This document shows, piece by piece, positions 25,177 through 33,420 of a DNA stretch of 64,000 bases. The stretch is from positions 2,336,807 through 2,400,806 of the forward strand of contig NZ_SDMK01000001.1 of NCBI RefSeq assembly GCF_004123295.1, given 5' to 3'. The DNA is from Silvibacterium dinghuense. GTDB lineage: Bacteria > Acidobacteriota > Terriglobia > Terriglobales > Acidobacteriaceae. A program made the translations under genes and the position numbers. The notes below the pieces were generated by a model, which made no database searches, was not told where the DNA came from, and saw only the letters and a program-made list of their open reading frames with translations. Position 1 is the first letter of the stretch. Every line of letters begins with the position of its first letter.

Positions 25177-26652
25177 ATGAGCACCGCTATGAGCCTTTCG
25201 CCGGAGATTCTGGCCAAGTACGAACCAGTCATCGGACTCGAAGTCCACGTCCAGCTGCTCACCGAGACCAAAGCCTTCTGTGGCTGCGCGAACCGTTTCG
25301 GCTCAGCTCCGAACACGAATGTCTGCCCGGTCTGCCTCGGCCTGCCCGGCTCGCTGCCGGTGCTCAATGCACGCGCCGTCGAGTTCGCCACGCTGGCCTC
25401 CATGGCGATCAACTGCCAGGTGAACGAGCGCTCCATCTTCGCGCGCAAAAACTACTTCTATCCCGATTCACCCAAGGGCTACCAGATCTCGCAGTTCGAC
25501 AAGCCGCTCGCCGAGCATGGCTATATCGACGTGCCCACGCCGAACGGCACCAAGCGCATCGGCATCACGCGCCTGCACATGGAAGAGGACGCCGGCAAGA
25601 GCCTGCACGACGGCCAGCCCGACTCGAACCTCTACACCTCGGTCGATCTCAACCGCTGCGGCACGCCGCTGGTCGAAATCGTCAGCGAACCGGATATCCG
25701 CACGCCCGACGAGGCCTACGAGTACCTCACGCGTCTCAAGGAAATCCTCCTCTACACCGCCGTCTCCGACTGCAACATGGAAGAGGGCTCGCTGCGTTGC
25801 GATGCCAATGTGAGCGTGCGTCCGCGCGGTCAGGAAAAGTTCGGCACCAAGGCCGAGGTCAAGAACGTCAACTCCTTCCGCTACATCCGCTCCGCGCTGG
25901 AGTACGAGATTGAGCGCCAGATCGAGGTGATCGAAGGCGGCGGCCGCGTGGTGCAGGAGACGCGTCTCTGGAACGCAGCCGAGGGCCGTACCTACTCCAT
26001 GCGCTCCAAGGAGCAGGCGCACGACTACCGCTATTTCCCTGAGCCCGATCTTCCGCCGCTCATCGTCTCCGCCGAGTTCCGCGCGAAGATCGCCGCGACC
26101 ATGCCGGAGCTGCCCGAGGCGCGCCGCGCCCGCCTGGTTGCCGAGTACGAAATCACCGAGCAGGATGCTGCGACTCTGACCGCGACCCGCGCCTTTGCCG
26201 ATCAGTTTGAAGAAGCGGCAAAGGCGGCGAAGAGTCCCAAGCGCGTGGCTAACCTGGTGCAGAGCGAGCTGACCATGCGCCTCAAGCTCAAGGGCCTCGA
26301 GCTCGAGCAGTCGCCCATCAGCATGAAGGGCATTGCCCTCGCCGCCGATCTCGCCGAAGAGGGCAAGCTCTCGAGCAAGCAGCTCAAGCAGCTCTTCGAT
26401 ATCGCTTTTGAGAACGGTGAGGATTTCCCCGCCGTCTACGAGCGCGAGAAGCCGCAGCAGATCAGCGATGCGGGCGCCCTCGAAACCATGATCGATGAGG
26501 TTATCGCCGCGAACCCCAAGCAGGTGGAGCAGTATCGCGCCGGCAAGAAGACGGTCGCAGCCTTCTTCGTCGGCCAGGTCATGCGCCTCTCGAAGGGACA
26601 GGCCAATCCCGCTCTGCTGAACGAGCTGGTAGCGAAGAAGCTGGAGAACTAG
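25177..26652 (+). CDS. gatB: Aspartyl/glutamyl-tRNA amidotransferase subunit B
   Basis: 491 residues from the ATG at 25177. The start of the catalytic cradle reads YEPVIGLEVHVQLLTETKAFCGC. Zinc-type cysteines are in FCGCANRF and NVCPVCLGLPGSLPVLN. YPDSPKGYQISQFDKP and DANVSVRPRGQEKFGTKAEVKNVNS are family blocks. The C-terminal YqeY-like tail domain ends LLNELVAKKLEN. GatB hands ammonia to Glu-tRNA(Gln) or Asp-tRNA(Asn) within GatCAB. gatA and gatC are not in the window, so the operon is split in this organism. Module A starts right after the stop codon. Confidence 0.96.
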   Translation: MSTAMSLSPEILAKYEPVIGLEVHVQLLTETKAFCGCANRFGSAPNTNVCPVCLGLPGSLPVLNARAVEFATLASMAINCQVNERSIFARKNYFYPDSPKGYQISQFDKPLAEHGYIDVPTPNGTKRIGITRLHMEEDAGKSLHDGQPDSNLYTSVDLNRCGTPLVEIVSEPDIRTPDEAYEYLTRLKEILLYTAVSDCNMEEGSLRCDANVSVRPRGQEKFGTKAEVKNVNSFRYIRSALEYEIERQIEVIEGGGRVVQETRLWNAAEGRTYSMRSKEQAHDYRYFPEPDLPPLIVSAEFRAKIAATMPELPEARRARLVAEYEITEQDAATLTATRAFADQFEEAAKAAKSPKRVANLVQSELTMRLKLKGLELEQSPISMKGIALAADLAEEGKLSSKQLKQLFDIAFENGEDFPAVYEREKPQQISDAGALETMIDEVIAANPKQVEQYRAGKKTVAAFFVGQVMRLSKGQANPALLNELVAKKLEN

Positions 26653-27020
26653 CTGCTTCGCGCAGGGCGATCCGCCTTCGGCCTCCGCTCCCTTTGGTCG
26701 CGATTTGGGATCTGTGGGGTGGATCGGAAACGGGTGCCCCATCCAAGCTCCGCTTGGGTGGGACGGTGTGAACCTTCGTGACGCGTTTATCCTGCGAACC
26801 CATGTCTCAGAAGCGAGACATGGGGCACCCGGGTCGTTCTTCTGAAAAGTCTTTGCGGAACTTTGCGTTCTTGGCGTCCTGGCGCGAAAGGGATGCGTGC
26901 AGACGCACGACTCCCTCTGTGCTCTCTGTGTCCTCGGTGGTGAATCGCCTTTGTGCTTCCCCACGCAAGCCAACTTCGGGCTTGCATGGGCCACCCGGCT
27001 GCTGCGCGGAGCGGGGGGTG
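26652..27020. repeat. Mosaic repeat block: A + B, C inverted, F, B-like
   Basis: Module A starts at the gatB stop (CTGCTTCGCGCAGGGCGATC). Then come module B (GGGTGCCCCATCCAAGCTCC), an inverted module C hairpin (CCATGTCTCAGAAGCGAGAC, then ATGGGGCACCC) at about 26800-26831, module F (TTTGCGGAACTTTGCGTTCT; CTCCCTCTGTGCTCTCTGTG) at about 26845-26945, and a further B-like hairpin (CCACGCAAGCC ... GGCTTGCATGGGCCACCC). It fills the gap before the barrel gene and has no coding signal. Confidence 0.8.
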
Positions 27021-27071
27021 TACCGAGCTCGACACTTCTGGCCGGGTGTCCTGCTGCATCACATTAGAAGA

Positions 27072-27641
27072 ATGAAGTTTCTGCGTCTTTTCCCCCTTCT
27101 TGCGTTCGTTTTCCTGAGCTTTGATTCCGGCCATGCGCAGACCGATGCGGCCATCAGCTATTACGGCGCCTTTACCGGCTCCACCAGCGGAAACGGCACC
27201 GTGCAGAGCCCGTCCAACCAGGGCGGATACCTGCTCGAGATGCGCCACATCTCCAACCCCCTCGTCGGCTACGAGCTGAACTACTCCTTCAATCGTGCCA
27301 ACCAGGGTTACAACCTCGAATCCGTGAAGGCCGGCGCGCATGAGGTCGGTGCGGACTGGTTCGTCTCCTTCCCTATAGCCAACTTCAAGCCTTTTCTGCT
27401 GGCCGGTGGCGGCCTGCTCTTCTTCTCGCCCGATGGCGGACAGAGCGGCACGCAGAGCAACACCAAGCCGGTCTTTGTTTACGGCGGCGGCCTCGACTGG
27501 ACCGTCATTCCTCATTTCGGCCTGCGTTTTCAATACCGTGGCAACGTCTACCACGCGCCCGACCTGCTGAAGGCTGTCTCCTCCACGCACACCGCCTTGA
27601 ATACCGCGGAGCCGATGCTCGGCGCCTACTTCCGCTTCTGA
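27072..27641 (+). CDS. Outer-membrane beta-barrel protein
   Basis: 189 residues from the ATG at 27072. A Sec signal (MKFLRLFPLLAFVFLSFDSG, cleaved near HAQTD) precedes alternating amphipathic strands: EMRHISNPLVGYELNYSFNR, EVGADWFVSFPIANFKPFLLAGGGLLF, VFVYGGGLDWTVIPHFGLRFQYRG. It ends in AEPMLGAYFRF with a terminal Phe, the usual recognition signal for barrel insertion by BamA. It resembles small OmpA/OmpW-type eight-stranded barrels. No ligand is implied. Confidence 0.85.
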   Translation: MKFLRLFPLLAFVFLSFDSGHAQTDAAISYYGAFTGSTSGNGTVQSPSNQGGYLLEMRHISNPLVGYELNYSFNRANQGYNLESVKAGAHEVGADWFVSFPIANFKPFLLAGGGLLFFSPDGGQSGTQSNTKPVFVYGGGLDWTVIPHFGLRFQYRGNVYHAPDLLKAVSSTHTALNTAEPMLGAYFRF

Positions 27642-27957
27642 AGCAGTCCTTCCCGATTTTTTAGTCCCTCCGTTGAATCCGCTCGCCGGTGCGTGCTAGC
27701 ATCCACTCCTCTTGAATGGGGGGTGCGTGCCGGCGGCGAATCATGCGCTGGCAGCGGCATCCTGTTTGCGCGAGCCTTGCCTATGAAACATCAGGTCGGC
27801 CCATCCCGCGCCACGGACCAGACGCCTCCCGCGACGCCTACGCCCTCTTCCTGCCCACCCCTATCGCAACCCCGGATCGCGACCAGCGGAAGCGGCGAGC
27901 CGAAGGCGATTCGCCCTGTGCGAAACAGCAGCAGAGTCTATTTATCCGGAGCTCTCA
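27642..27957. other. Leader region of the EF-G gene
   Basis: A 316-bp gap. It holds a candidate extended -10 promoter (27673-27702) and a reverse module A copy (27873-27935: GAAGCGGCGAGCCGAAGGCG, then GGCGATTCGCCCTGTGCGAA). Transcription from the promoter would place the repeat in the mRNA leader. No gene is seen. Confidence 0.5.
27673..27702 (+). promoter_or_regulatory. Candidate sigma-70 promoter for the EF-G gene
   Basis: TTGAAT (27673-27678), an 18-bp spacer ending in TGC, then TAGCAT (27697-27702): an extended -10 promoter. It would give a leader of about 250 nt. Confidence 0.4.
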
Positions 27958-30165
27958 ATGAAATCCTATCTGGGAAATGAGATCCGCAATGTAGCCGTTG
28001 TCGGTCACGCCCACAGTGGCAAAACCACCCTCATCTCTGCTCTGCTCCATGCCGCTCACATGACACCGCGTCTCGGCCACGTCGAGGACGGCAGCGCCGT
28101 CACCGCCTACGACGAGGAAGAAGTTGCCCGCCGCACCACCATGCAGACCGCCGTGGCCTTTGCCGAGTGGAACGGCATCAAGGTCAACCTGGTCGATACG
28201 CCCGGCTTCCACATGTTCCTGCACGAAGCCCGCGCCGCGATGATTCCGGTCGAGTCTGCGCTCGTCGTCATCAACACCCCCTGCGGTCTTGAACCCATGA
28301 CCGAGCGCGTCTGGCAGTATGCCGAGGAGTTCAATCTGCCGCGCGTGGTCGTGCTCAACCAGATGGACCATCCGCGTGCGGCGGAGAACGTGCACTCGAC
28401 CATCAATGCGCTGCGCGAGCACTTCGGCCGTCATTTGATCCCGGTACAGTTACCCATGGTCGGCGCTTCGGGCTTCGAGGGCGTCGTCGATCTCGTCACC
28501 ATGCAGGCCTTCTTCTACACGCCGAACGGGGACGGCGCAGGCCGCATCGGCGATATTCCGGAATCCATGCGCGAGACCGTGAAAGCCGCTCATGAGGTCC
28601 TTGTCGAACTGGTGGCCGAAGGCAAGGACGACCTCATGGAAGAGTTCTTTGCCCAGGGCACCATCCCCGAGCAGCACCTCATCACCGCGCTGCACGAGGC
28701 TATCCGCGAAGACCGTATCTTTCCTGTCCTCTTTGCCAGCGGCGGCGCCTGCATCGCGACCGATCATCTGCTCGACTTCCTCAAGGTCTACGCGCCGTCG
28801 CCGGCCGAGCGCGCTCCTATCGCTGCCCGTGCCGCCCATCAGGTGCCGTCGATTCACGGCGCAGCCATGACGAATGGCACGAGCCATGGCCACGCGTCTG
28901 CCGATGTGTTGTCTGCCACGCCAAGCCCGGGGCTCGTGCAGGAGTTCGTCATGCGTAAAGTCGATGACGGTGAGCCGCCCTCGCTTTTCGTCTTCAAGAC
29001 CATGACCGATCCCTTTGCCGGGCGCATCAGCTTCTTCAAGGTCTTCTCCGGCGTGGTGAAAAACGATGCTATGCTCGCCAACTATTCGCGCCACTCCGTC
29101 GAAAAGCTCTCGCACCTGTGCGTGATGCAGGGGCACACCGCCGTGCCGGTTGCCGATCTGCACGCCGGCGATCTCGGCGCCGTTGCCAAGCTCAAAGAGA
29201 CCTACACCTGCGACTCGCTTGGCGACAAGGGGCACGACATCTTCTTTGAGCCGGTGACCGTGCCCGAGGCGGCGATGACCTGGGCCATCGAGCCGCGCAC
29301 CCGCGCCGATGAAGACAAGCTCGCCGGCGCGCTGCACAAGCTGATGGAAGAAGATCTGCTGGTGCGCTTCTTCCGCGATCCGCAGACGAAAGAGTTTCTC
29401 ATCGCCGGAGCCGGGCAGCCGCACATCGAGGCCGTGGTCTCGAAGCTCCGCCGCCGCTACCACACCGAGGTCACCCTCAAGGCTCCGAAGGTGCCCTACC
29501 GCGAGACCATCCGCAGCCGCGCCGAAGCCCAGGGCAAGCACAAGAAGCAGACTGGCGGACACGGCCAGTATGGCGATTGCAAGATTCGCATCGAGCCGCT
29601 GCCGCGCGGCTCGGGCTTTGAGTTCATCAATGACATCTTCGGCGGCGCGATTCCGCGCCAGTATGTGCCGGCGGTGGAGAAGGGTATCCAGGAGGCCGCG
29701 GCGCGCGGCTGTCTCGCCGGGCATCCGGTGACCGACTTCCGCGCCACGGTCTACGACGGTAGCTTCCACGAGGTCGACTCGAACGAACTCTCCTTCAAGA
29801 TGGCCGGCCGCCTCGCCTTCCGCAAATGCATGGAGCAGGCGCGGCCCGCGCTGCTCGAGCCGGTGATGCGCGTGGAGATCGATGCCCCGGAAGAGTTTGC
29901 CGGAGCGCTGATGGGCGATCTGAACCAGCGGCGCGGGCGCGTGCAGGGTATGGACTCCTCAGGCGCGCGCAATGGCACGACCCGCCTGCACGCCGAGGTG
30001 CCGATGGCCGAGATGCTCAGCTACGGGCAGACGCTCACCGCACTCACCCAGGGCCGCGGCAGCTTCCACATGGAGATGGATCACTACGACCTGGTGCCGC
30101 AGCCGATTGCCGACAAGCTCATCGCCAGCGCAAAGCGGCCTGCGGCGGATGAGGACGAGAGTTAA
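27958..30165 (+). CDS. Elongation factor G paralog (divergent, EF-G2-like)
   Basis: 735 residues. The G domain shows G1 VVGHAHSGKTTLIS (canonical EF-G: GHIDAGKTT), G3 LVDTPGFHMF (canonical DTPGHVDF) and G4 VVLNQMDHPR (canonical NKMD). Domain II begins near residue 325 (LVQEFVMRKVDDGEPPSLFV), and domains III-V follow with QTGGHGQYGDCKIRIEPLP and GRLAFRKCMEQARPALLEPVM. All five domains are present. The altered G3 and G4 motifs mark it as a paralog rather than the housekeeping FusA. Such paralogs can act in recycling or stress translation; which applies here is unknown. A GCATGGGCCA / TGGCCCATGC hairpin follows at 30168-30191. Confidence 0.88.
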   Translation: MKSYLGNEIRNVAVVGHAHSGKTTLISALLHAAHMTPRLGHVEDGSAVTAYDEEEVARRTTMQTAVAFAEWNGIKVNLVDTPGFHMFLHEARAAMIPVESALVVINTPCGLEPMTERVWQYAEEFNLPRVVVLNQMDHPRAAENVHSTINALREHFGRHLIPVQLPMVGASGFEGVVDLVTMQAFFYTPNGDGAGRIGDIPESMRETVKAAHEVLVELVAEGKDDLMEEFFAQGTIPEQHLITALHEAIREDRIFPVLFASGGACIATDHLLDFLKVYAPSPAERAPIAARAAHQVPSIHGAAMTNGTSHGHASADVLSATPSPGLVQEFVMRKVDDGEPPSLFVFKTMTDPFAGRISFFKVFSGVVKNDAMLANYSRHSVEKLSHLCVMQGHTAVPVADLHAGDLGAVAKLKETYTCDSLGDKGHDIFFEPVTVPEAAMTWAIEPRTRADEDKLAGALHKLMEEDLLVRFFRDPQTKEFLIAGAGQPHIEAVVSKLRRRYHTEVTLKAPKVPYRETIRSRAEAQGKHKKQTGGHGQYGDCKIRIEPLPRGSGFEFINDIFGGAIPRQYVPAVEKGIQEAAARGCLAGHPVTDFRATVYDGSFHEVDSNELSFKMAGRLAFRKCMEQARPALLEPVMRVEIDAPEEFAGALMGDLNQRRGRVQGMDSSGARNGTTRLHAEVPMAEMLSYGQTLTALTQGRGSFHMEMDHYDLVPQPIADKLIASAKRPAADEDES

Positions 30166-30167
30166 GG

Positions 30168-30191
30168 CATGGGCCATCTGGTGGCCCATGC
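30168..30191 (+). terminator. Hairpin after the EF-G gene
   Basis: GCATGGGCCA / TGGCCCATGC with a four-base loop right after the stop; no T-run follows. It merges into a module H copy (GCCTGCCGTTGGCGTGAGTG), also seen near 50360. Confidence 0.5.
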
Positions 30192-30261
30192 CGGCCTGCC
30201 GTTGGCGTGAGTGGAGACGAATAATCTCCAAAGAACTGTCATCCCGGCCTGCGCGCAGCGG

Positions 30262-31422
30262 CTACGGGTTACCCATCTTCCCGGTGTCGGCGCAGGCATC
30301 GGCTCCGGGAGTCAATCCCATGCGTAAGCCGGTGCCGCGGTTCGGATTATGCTCCTGTACGGTCTTCGAGGCTACTTCCTGCAGCTGTACGGCGACATGG
30401 CCGTCGATCCCCAGTCTGACGGCTGCGTGCTCTGCGGGGCCGAACTCGCGCACATCGTGGCCGGTGATGGTTTCAAAGAGCACCAGCCCGCTCAGGTACG
30501 CGCCGTAGATGCTCGGGTGATGATAGCCCGCGTCGGTCGGCACATCGCGCGTGGAGGGCTCGCTGTCCGGCTGATAGTTGAAGCTGAGCGATACTCCCGG
30601 ATGATGACCGGCATAGGGGTCGGGATTGGCCACACCCTCGGCCCATGCCTGCGCCCATGCATCGCCCACCGGGGCGATCGCAGTGATGCGCCCATCATGC
30701 ACCGCGGCGCTGAGGTAGGCATTGCGGTAGGCCGCGGTTAGTACCGCCAGCGACTGGAGGAATTTCTCGTCGAAGTGTGCGGTGTCGCTCGCGGAGAGCT
30801 TGTAGGCGGTATCCGCCGGCGCCCAGGTGGAGTAGAGATAGACGTTCGCCTCCGGGTTTCCATCATGGATGCCCTGCTCGATGGTTTTTACGGCTTGGCA
30901 GAAGGTCGCCGGATTGCTGATCGAGGTGCCCGAGAGCTGCGCCGGAATCGGCTCGAAGCTCGCCTCCTGCAGCACCACCGCATCCCACTCTGGCCGGTCG
31001 ATGACATCACTCGCCACGGCATAGTTCTTCGTGAGCGAGGTTGCCGAGATCGCTTCGATGTGGACGTTGTATGGCAGGCGGGCTTCATGGGCGAGTTCGG
31101 CAAAGATGCCCGGAATGCCGCCCCACGGACCTGTCTCGCCGTGGCCGTTCTCCATGCGTCCGGGGACGGTGGTGTCGAAGTTCTCATCGACGACATGCGT
31201 GGAGGGCCTGGTGATTCCCACTCCTCCGGTGCCCGGGGTGTTGTTGTACTGGCGCACCGGAAGGTAGCGCCCGTGCGTAAAGCTGTCGCCGACGAACAGG
31301 ATGTGCCGGGTTGTATCTTCGGCCTGGAGGCTCGGGCAGAACAGGGACGCAAGGCCTAGAAAGCCTGTTGCAATCTGGATAAGAGGCAGGGTGCTGAGGG
31401 CCGCGAAGCCGTTCTTCTTCAT
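30262..31422 (-). CDS. SGNH-fold hydrolase (DUF4886-like), exported
   Basis: 386 residues from the ATG at 31422 (MKKNGFAALSTLPLIQ). A signal peptide ends near LQAED. Block I is HILFVGDSFTHGRY with the nucleophilic Ser. WDAVVLQEASFEPIPA corresponds to the central strand of this subgroup, and the catalytic Asp/His pair probably lies in TDAGYHHPSIYGAYLSGLVL. Members are esterases or deacetylases, often acting on polysaccharides. It is convergent with the EF-G gene. A TTG further upstream would lengthen the protein but lacks support. Confidence 0.82.
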   Translation of the reverse strand: MKKNGFAALSTLPLIQIATGFLGLASLFCPSLQAEDTTRHILFVGDSFTHGRYLPVRQYNNTPGTGGVGITRPSTHVVDENFDTTVPGRMENGHGETGPWGGIPGIFAELAHEARLPYNVHIEAISATSLTKNYAVASDVIDRPEWDAVVLQEASFEPIPAQLSGTSISNPATFCQAVKTIEQGIHDGNPEANVYLYSTWAPADTAYKLSASDTAHFDEKFLQSLAVLTAAYRNAYLSAAVHDGRITAIAPVGDAWAQAWAEGVANPDPYAGHHPGVSLSFNYQPDSEPSTRDVPTDAGYHHPSIYGAYLSGLVLFETITGHDVREFGPAEHAAVRLGIDGHVAVQLQEVASKTVQEHNPNRGTGLRMGLTPGADACADTGKMGNP

Positions 31423-31539
31423 ACCGTCGACAGACACTCGCGGCAGTAAAACGTTGCTCTGCAATTTCGTATTGTCCGAGGAAAGGTTTGCAATTTAGTG
31501 ACCAGGGCCCATGATGGACTTTCCCGCGACAGTAGGAGA

Positions 31540-31732
31540 AAGCCATTCCCCACAGAGGACGCAGAGAGCACAGAGGGATTTGTGCTGCTTTCCTCTTTCT
31601 TGCAACGCAGAGACGCAACGCCCGCAAAGTTTCGAGCAGAAAAGCGAGCGATGGAGCCAAACAACCTCGGATCGCGACTAAAGGGAGCGGAGGCCGAAGG
31701 CGAAAGCGCCCTGCGCGGAGCAGCGGCCAGTC
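31540..31732. repeat. Modules F + A
   Basis: Module F in the orientation opposite to the copy at 26845 (CACAGAGGACGCAGAGAGCA, then CAGAGGGA; AACGCAGAGACGCAACGCCC, then GCAAAG) at about 31549-31632. It is followed by reverse module A (ATCGCGACTAAAGGGAGCGG) at 31672-31728, ending at the stop of the GH79 gene. Confidence 0.8.
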
Positions 31733-33166
31733 CTACTCCCGATGAGATTCCTTCGAGCGAGCCACCACGGCGCTCATGGCCGGAACCTTGAGCATGCCAT
31801 CCAGGATGGTCTCCGACCATGCGGCAGCCCAGCGGCCATCGTCCTGTACGAAGGCGTCGCCGAACCGCACCGGATTGGCATCGTTCGTCGCGCTACCCAT
31901 CAGCCGCAGCGTGTGCACGTGGCCCATCTGCAGATCGTGTATGCCCACCAGAGCTTCGCGCTTCGCATCCCGGTTGATCACCACGGCGACATGTGGCTTG
32001 CCGGCGTGGCCCAGCGTGTAGGCTGTGATGCTTCTTCCTTCTGCGTCGAAGTCCACGGGAAGCACCTGCGTGCATCGTCTGCGCGCCTCGGCAAAGGCCA
32101 GCATGCCGTAGTACGGAACTCCTGGCGAGGCATGTCCCTCCTGGTCGTTGCGGATAGGCGAGTAGCTGCTGAGGAAGCCCAGCTGGTTCACGCCTGTTTC
32201 GAGATTGATGCCCGAGCAGCCATAGCTTGCCGTCAGCAGCAGGGTGTCGAGCGTCCACAGTGCCCCGATCGTCGCGTCGCTCACCCCCGGCAGTCCGCCG
32301 CCGGAAAAGGAGTTCGTCTCGCACAGCCGCCACGGAATCCGGCTCTGCGTGGAGGCCGCGCGCATGCGGGTAAGAACATCCCGCAGTCTTGGGTCTGGCG
32401 TGGCCAGCAGCTCGGCGCTGCCTTGCGCCTGATGGGCGCGATAGTAGTGCGTGGTCAGCAGCTGCACATCGCCATTGGCATCCCGGGCCATCTGCTCTGC
32501 CCACTCCACCGAACTCGCTGTGTCCGGCGCCGCGAAGCGCGCCGACGGCACCGCTTTCCGGATCGCGGCAGTCCACTCCCCGTACTCCTTGCGATAGGCC
32601 GCGTAGTCCCAGGAGGATGGGCGGAAAGCACGCGGTCCCCGTCCGTAGTTCTCCACCTCGTTGCCCAGCTCAAAGGCCAGCAGGTGCGCCCCCAGCGCCT
32701 GGCTCACGGCCTGGGCCTCGCTCACGGCATCCTGCACCGTGCCCTGCGCAAAATTCAGACTCCAGATGGCTCTCCAGCCGGTCTGCTTCAGGAATTTGGC
32801 GAACTGGTACAGGCTTTCCTCGGTGATCACGGTGTTGTGCGGGTCCGCGACGCTCTGTCCCCGGGGATCGAACCGCGTGTAGTCGGCGACAATCCCGCCC
32901 ACGCGGATGACGCCATGCTCGCTGAGCCCGCGCACCAGCTCGATATAGGTGTGGTTGTCCCCGCTCAGCAGCCCGATCGGGGCCACCGAGGACATCTCGT
33001 AGCCCAGCCCCATGAATTCATCGGCAATGGCCACCGGAGGACCTCCGCTCGGCCGCAGCGCCAGCGGACTGTCTCCCTGGGCGCGGGCCCGCCCGTTTCC
33101 GCCGGTGACCGCGAGGCCGGCGGCAGAATTCAGAATCCACTTCAGAGCTGTGCGACGCGAGAGCAA
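31733..33166 (-). CDS. Glycoside hydrolase family 79-type enzyme, Tat-exported
   Basis: 477 residues from the TTG at 33166, selected because GGAGG lies five bases before it (minus strand) and because it gives a clean Tat signal (LLSRRTALKWILNSAAG). The TIM-barrel strand order and motifs fit GH79/GH-A enzymes: FMGLGYEMSS, RVGGIVADYTRF, the acid/base pair in AFELGNEVENYG (about residue 172) and the nucleophile Glu in RLCETNSFSGGG (about 285). A C-terminal beta-domain follows. Acidobacterium capsulatum has a characterised GH79 beta-glucuronidase of the same design. The exact uronic substrate is inference. Confidence 0.85.
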   Translation of the reverse strand: MLSRRTALKWILNSAAGLAVTGGNGRARAQGDSPLALRPSGGPPVAIADEFMGLGYEMSSVAPIGLLSGDNHTYIELVRGLSEHGVIRVGGIVADYTRFDPRGQSVADPHNTVITEESLYQFAKFLKQTGWRAIWSLNFAQGTVQDAVSEAQAVSQALGAHLLAFELGNEVENYGRGPRAFRPSSWDYAAYRKEYGEWTAAIRKAVPSARFAAPDTASSVEWAEQMARDANGDVQLLTTHYYRAHQAQGSAELLATPDPRLRDVLTRMRAASTQSRIPWRLCETNSFSGGGLPGVSDATIGALWTLDTLLLTASYGCSGINLETGVNQLGFLSSYSPIRNDQEGHASPGVPYYGMLAFAEARRRCTQVLPVDFDAEGRSITAYTLGHAGKPHVAVVINRDAKREALVGIHDLQMGHVHTLRLMGSATNDANPVRFGDAFVQDDGRWAAAWSETILDGMLKVPAMSAVVARSKESHRE

Positions 33167-33420
33167 TCGATCCTCCAATATTTTCAGCCTGTGCTTCAGA
33201 CAATGACGAGCTGCGCACGCCTGTTCGTTCAAGGAGAGACAGGCGTGCGTATCCGCGGTCGAGTGTAGCAGTGCAGCAAGGCCCGCGCACGGGACAGCGT
33301 TTGCTTTCGCGGGAATTGTGACCGGGTCGGCTACTTCCGATTGGAGTGGGCGTCTAAAACCTGCTCCGTCCGTCTAACCGGCACAGGCAGTCGTTCACAC
33401 ACGGTCATCAGGGAGCGCAT

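Noticed and set aside
25177..26652. Search for gatA and gatC beside gatB
   Set aside because: Neighbouring frames encode a transporter and a barrel protein; the other subunits are not in the window.
28450..29769. Minus-strand frame of 439 codons inside the EF-G gene
   Set aside because: His/Asp-rich composition typical of antisense frames and no family motif; the plus strand has all five EF-G domains.
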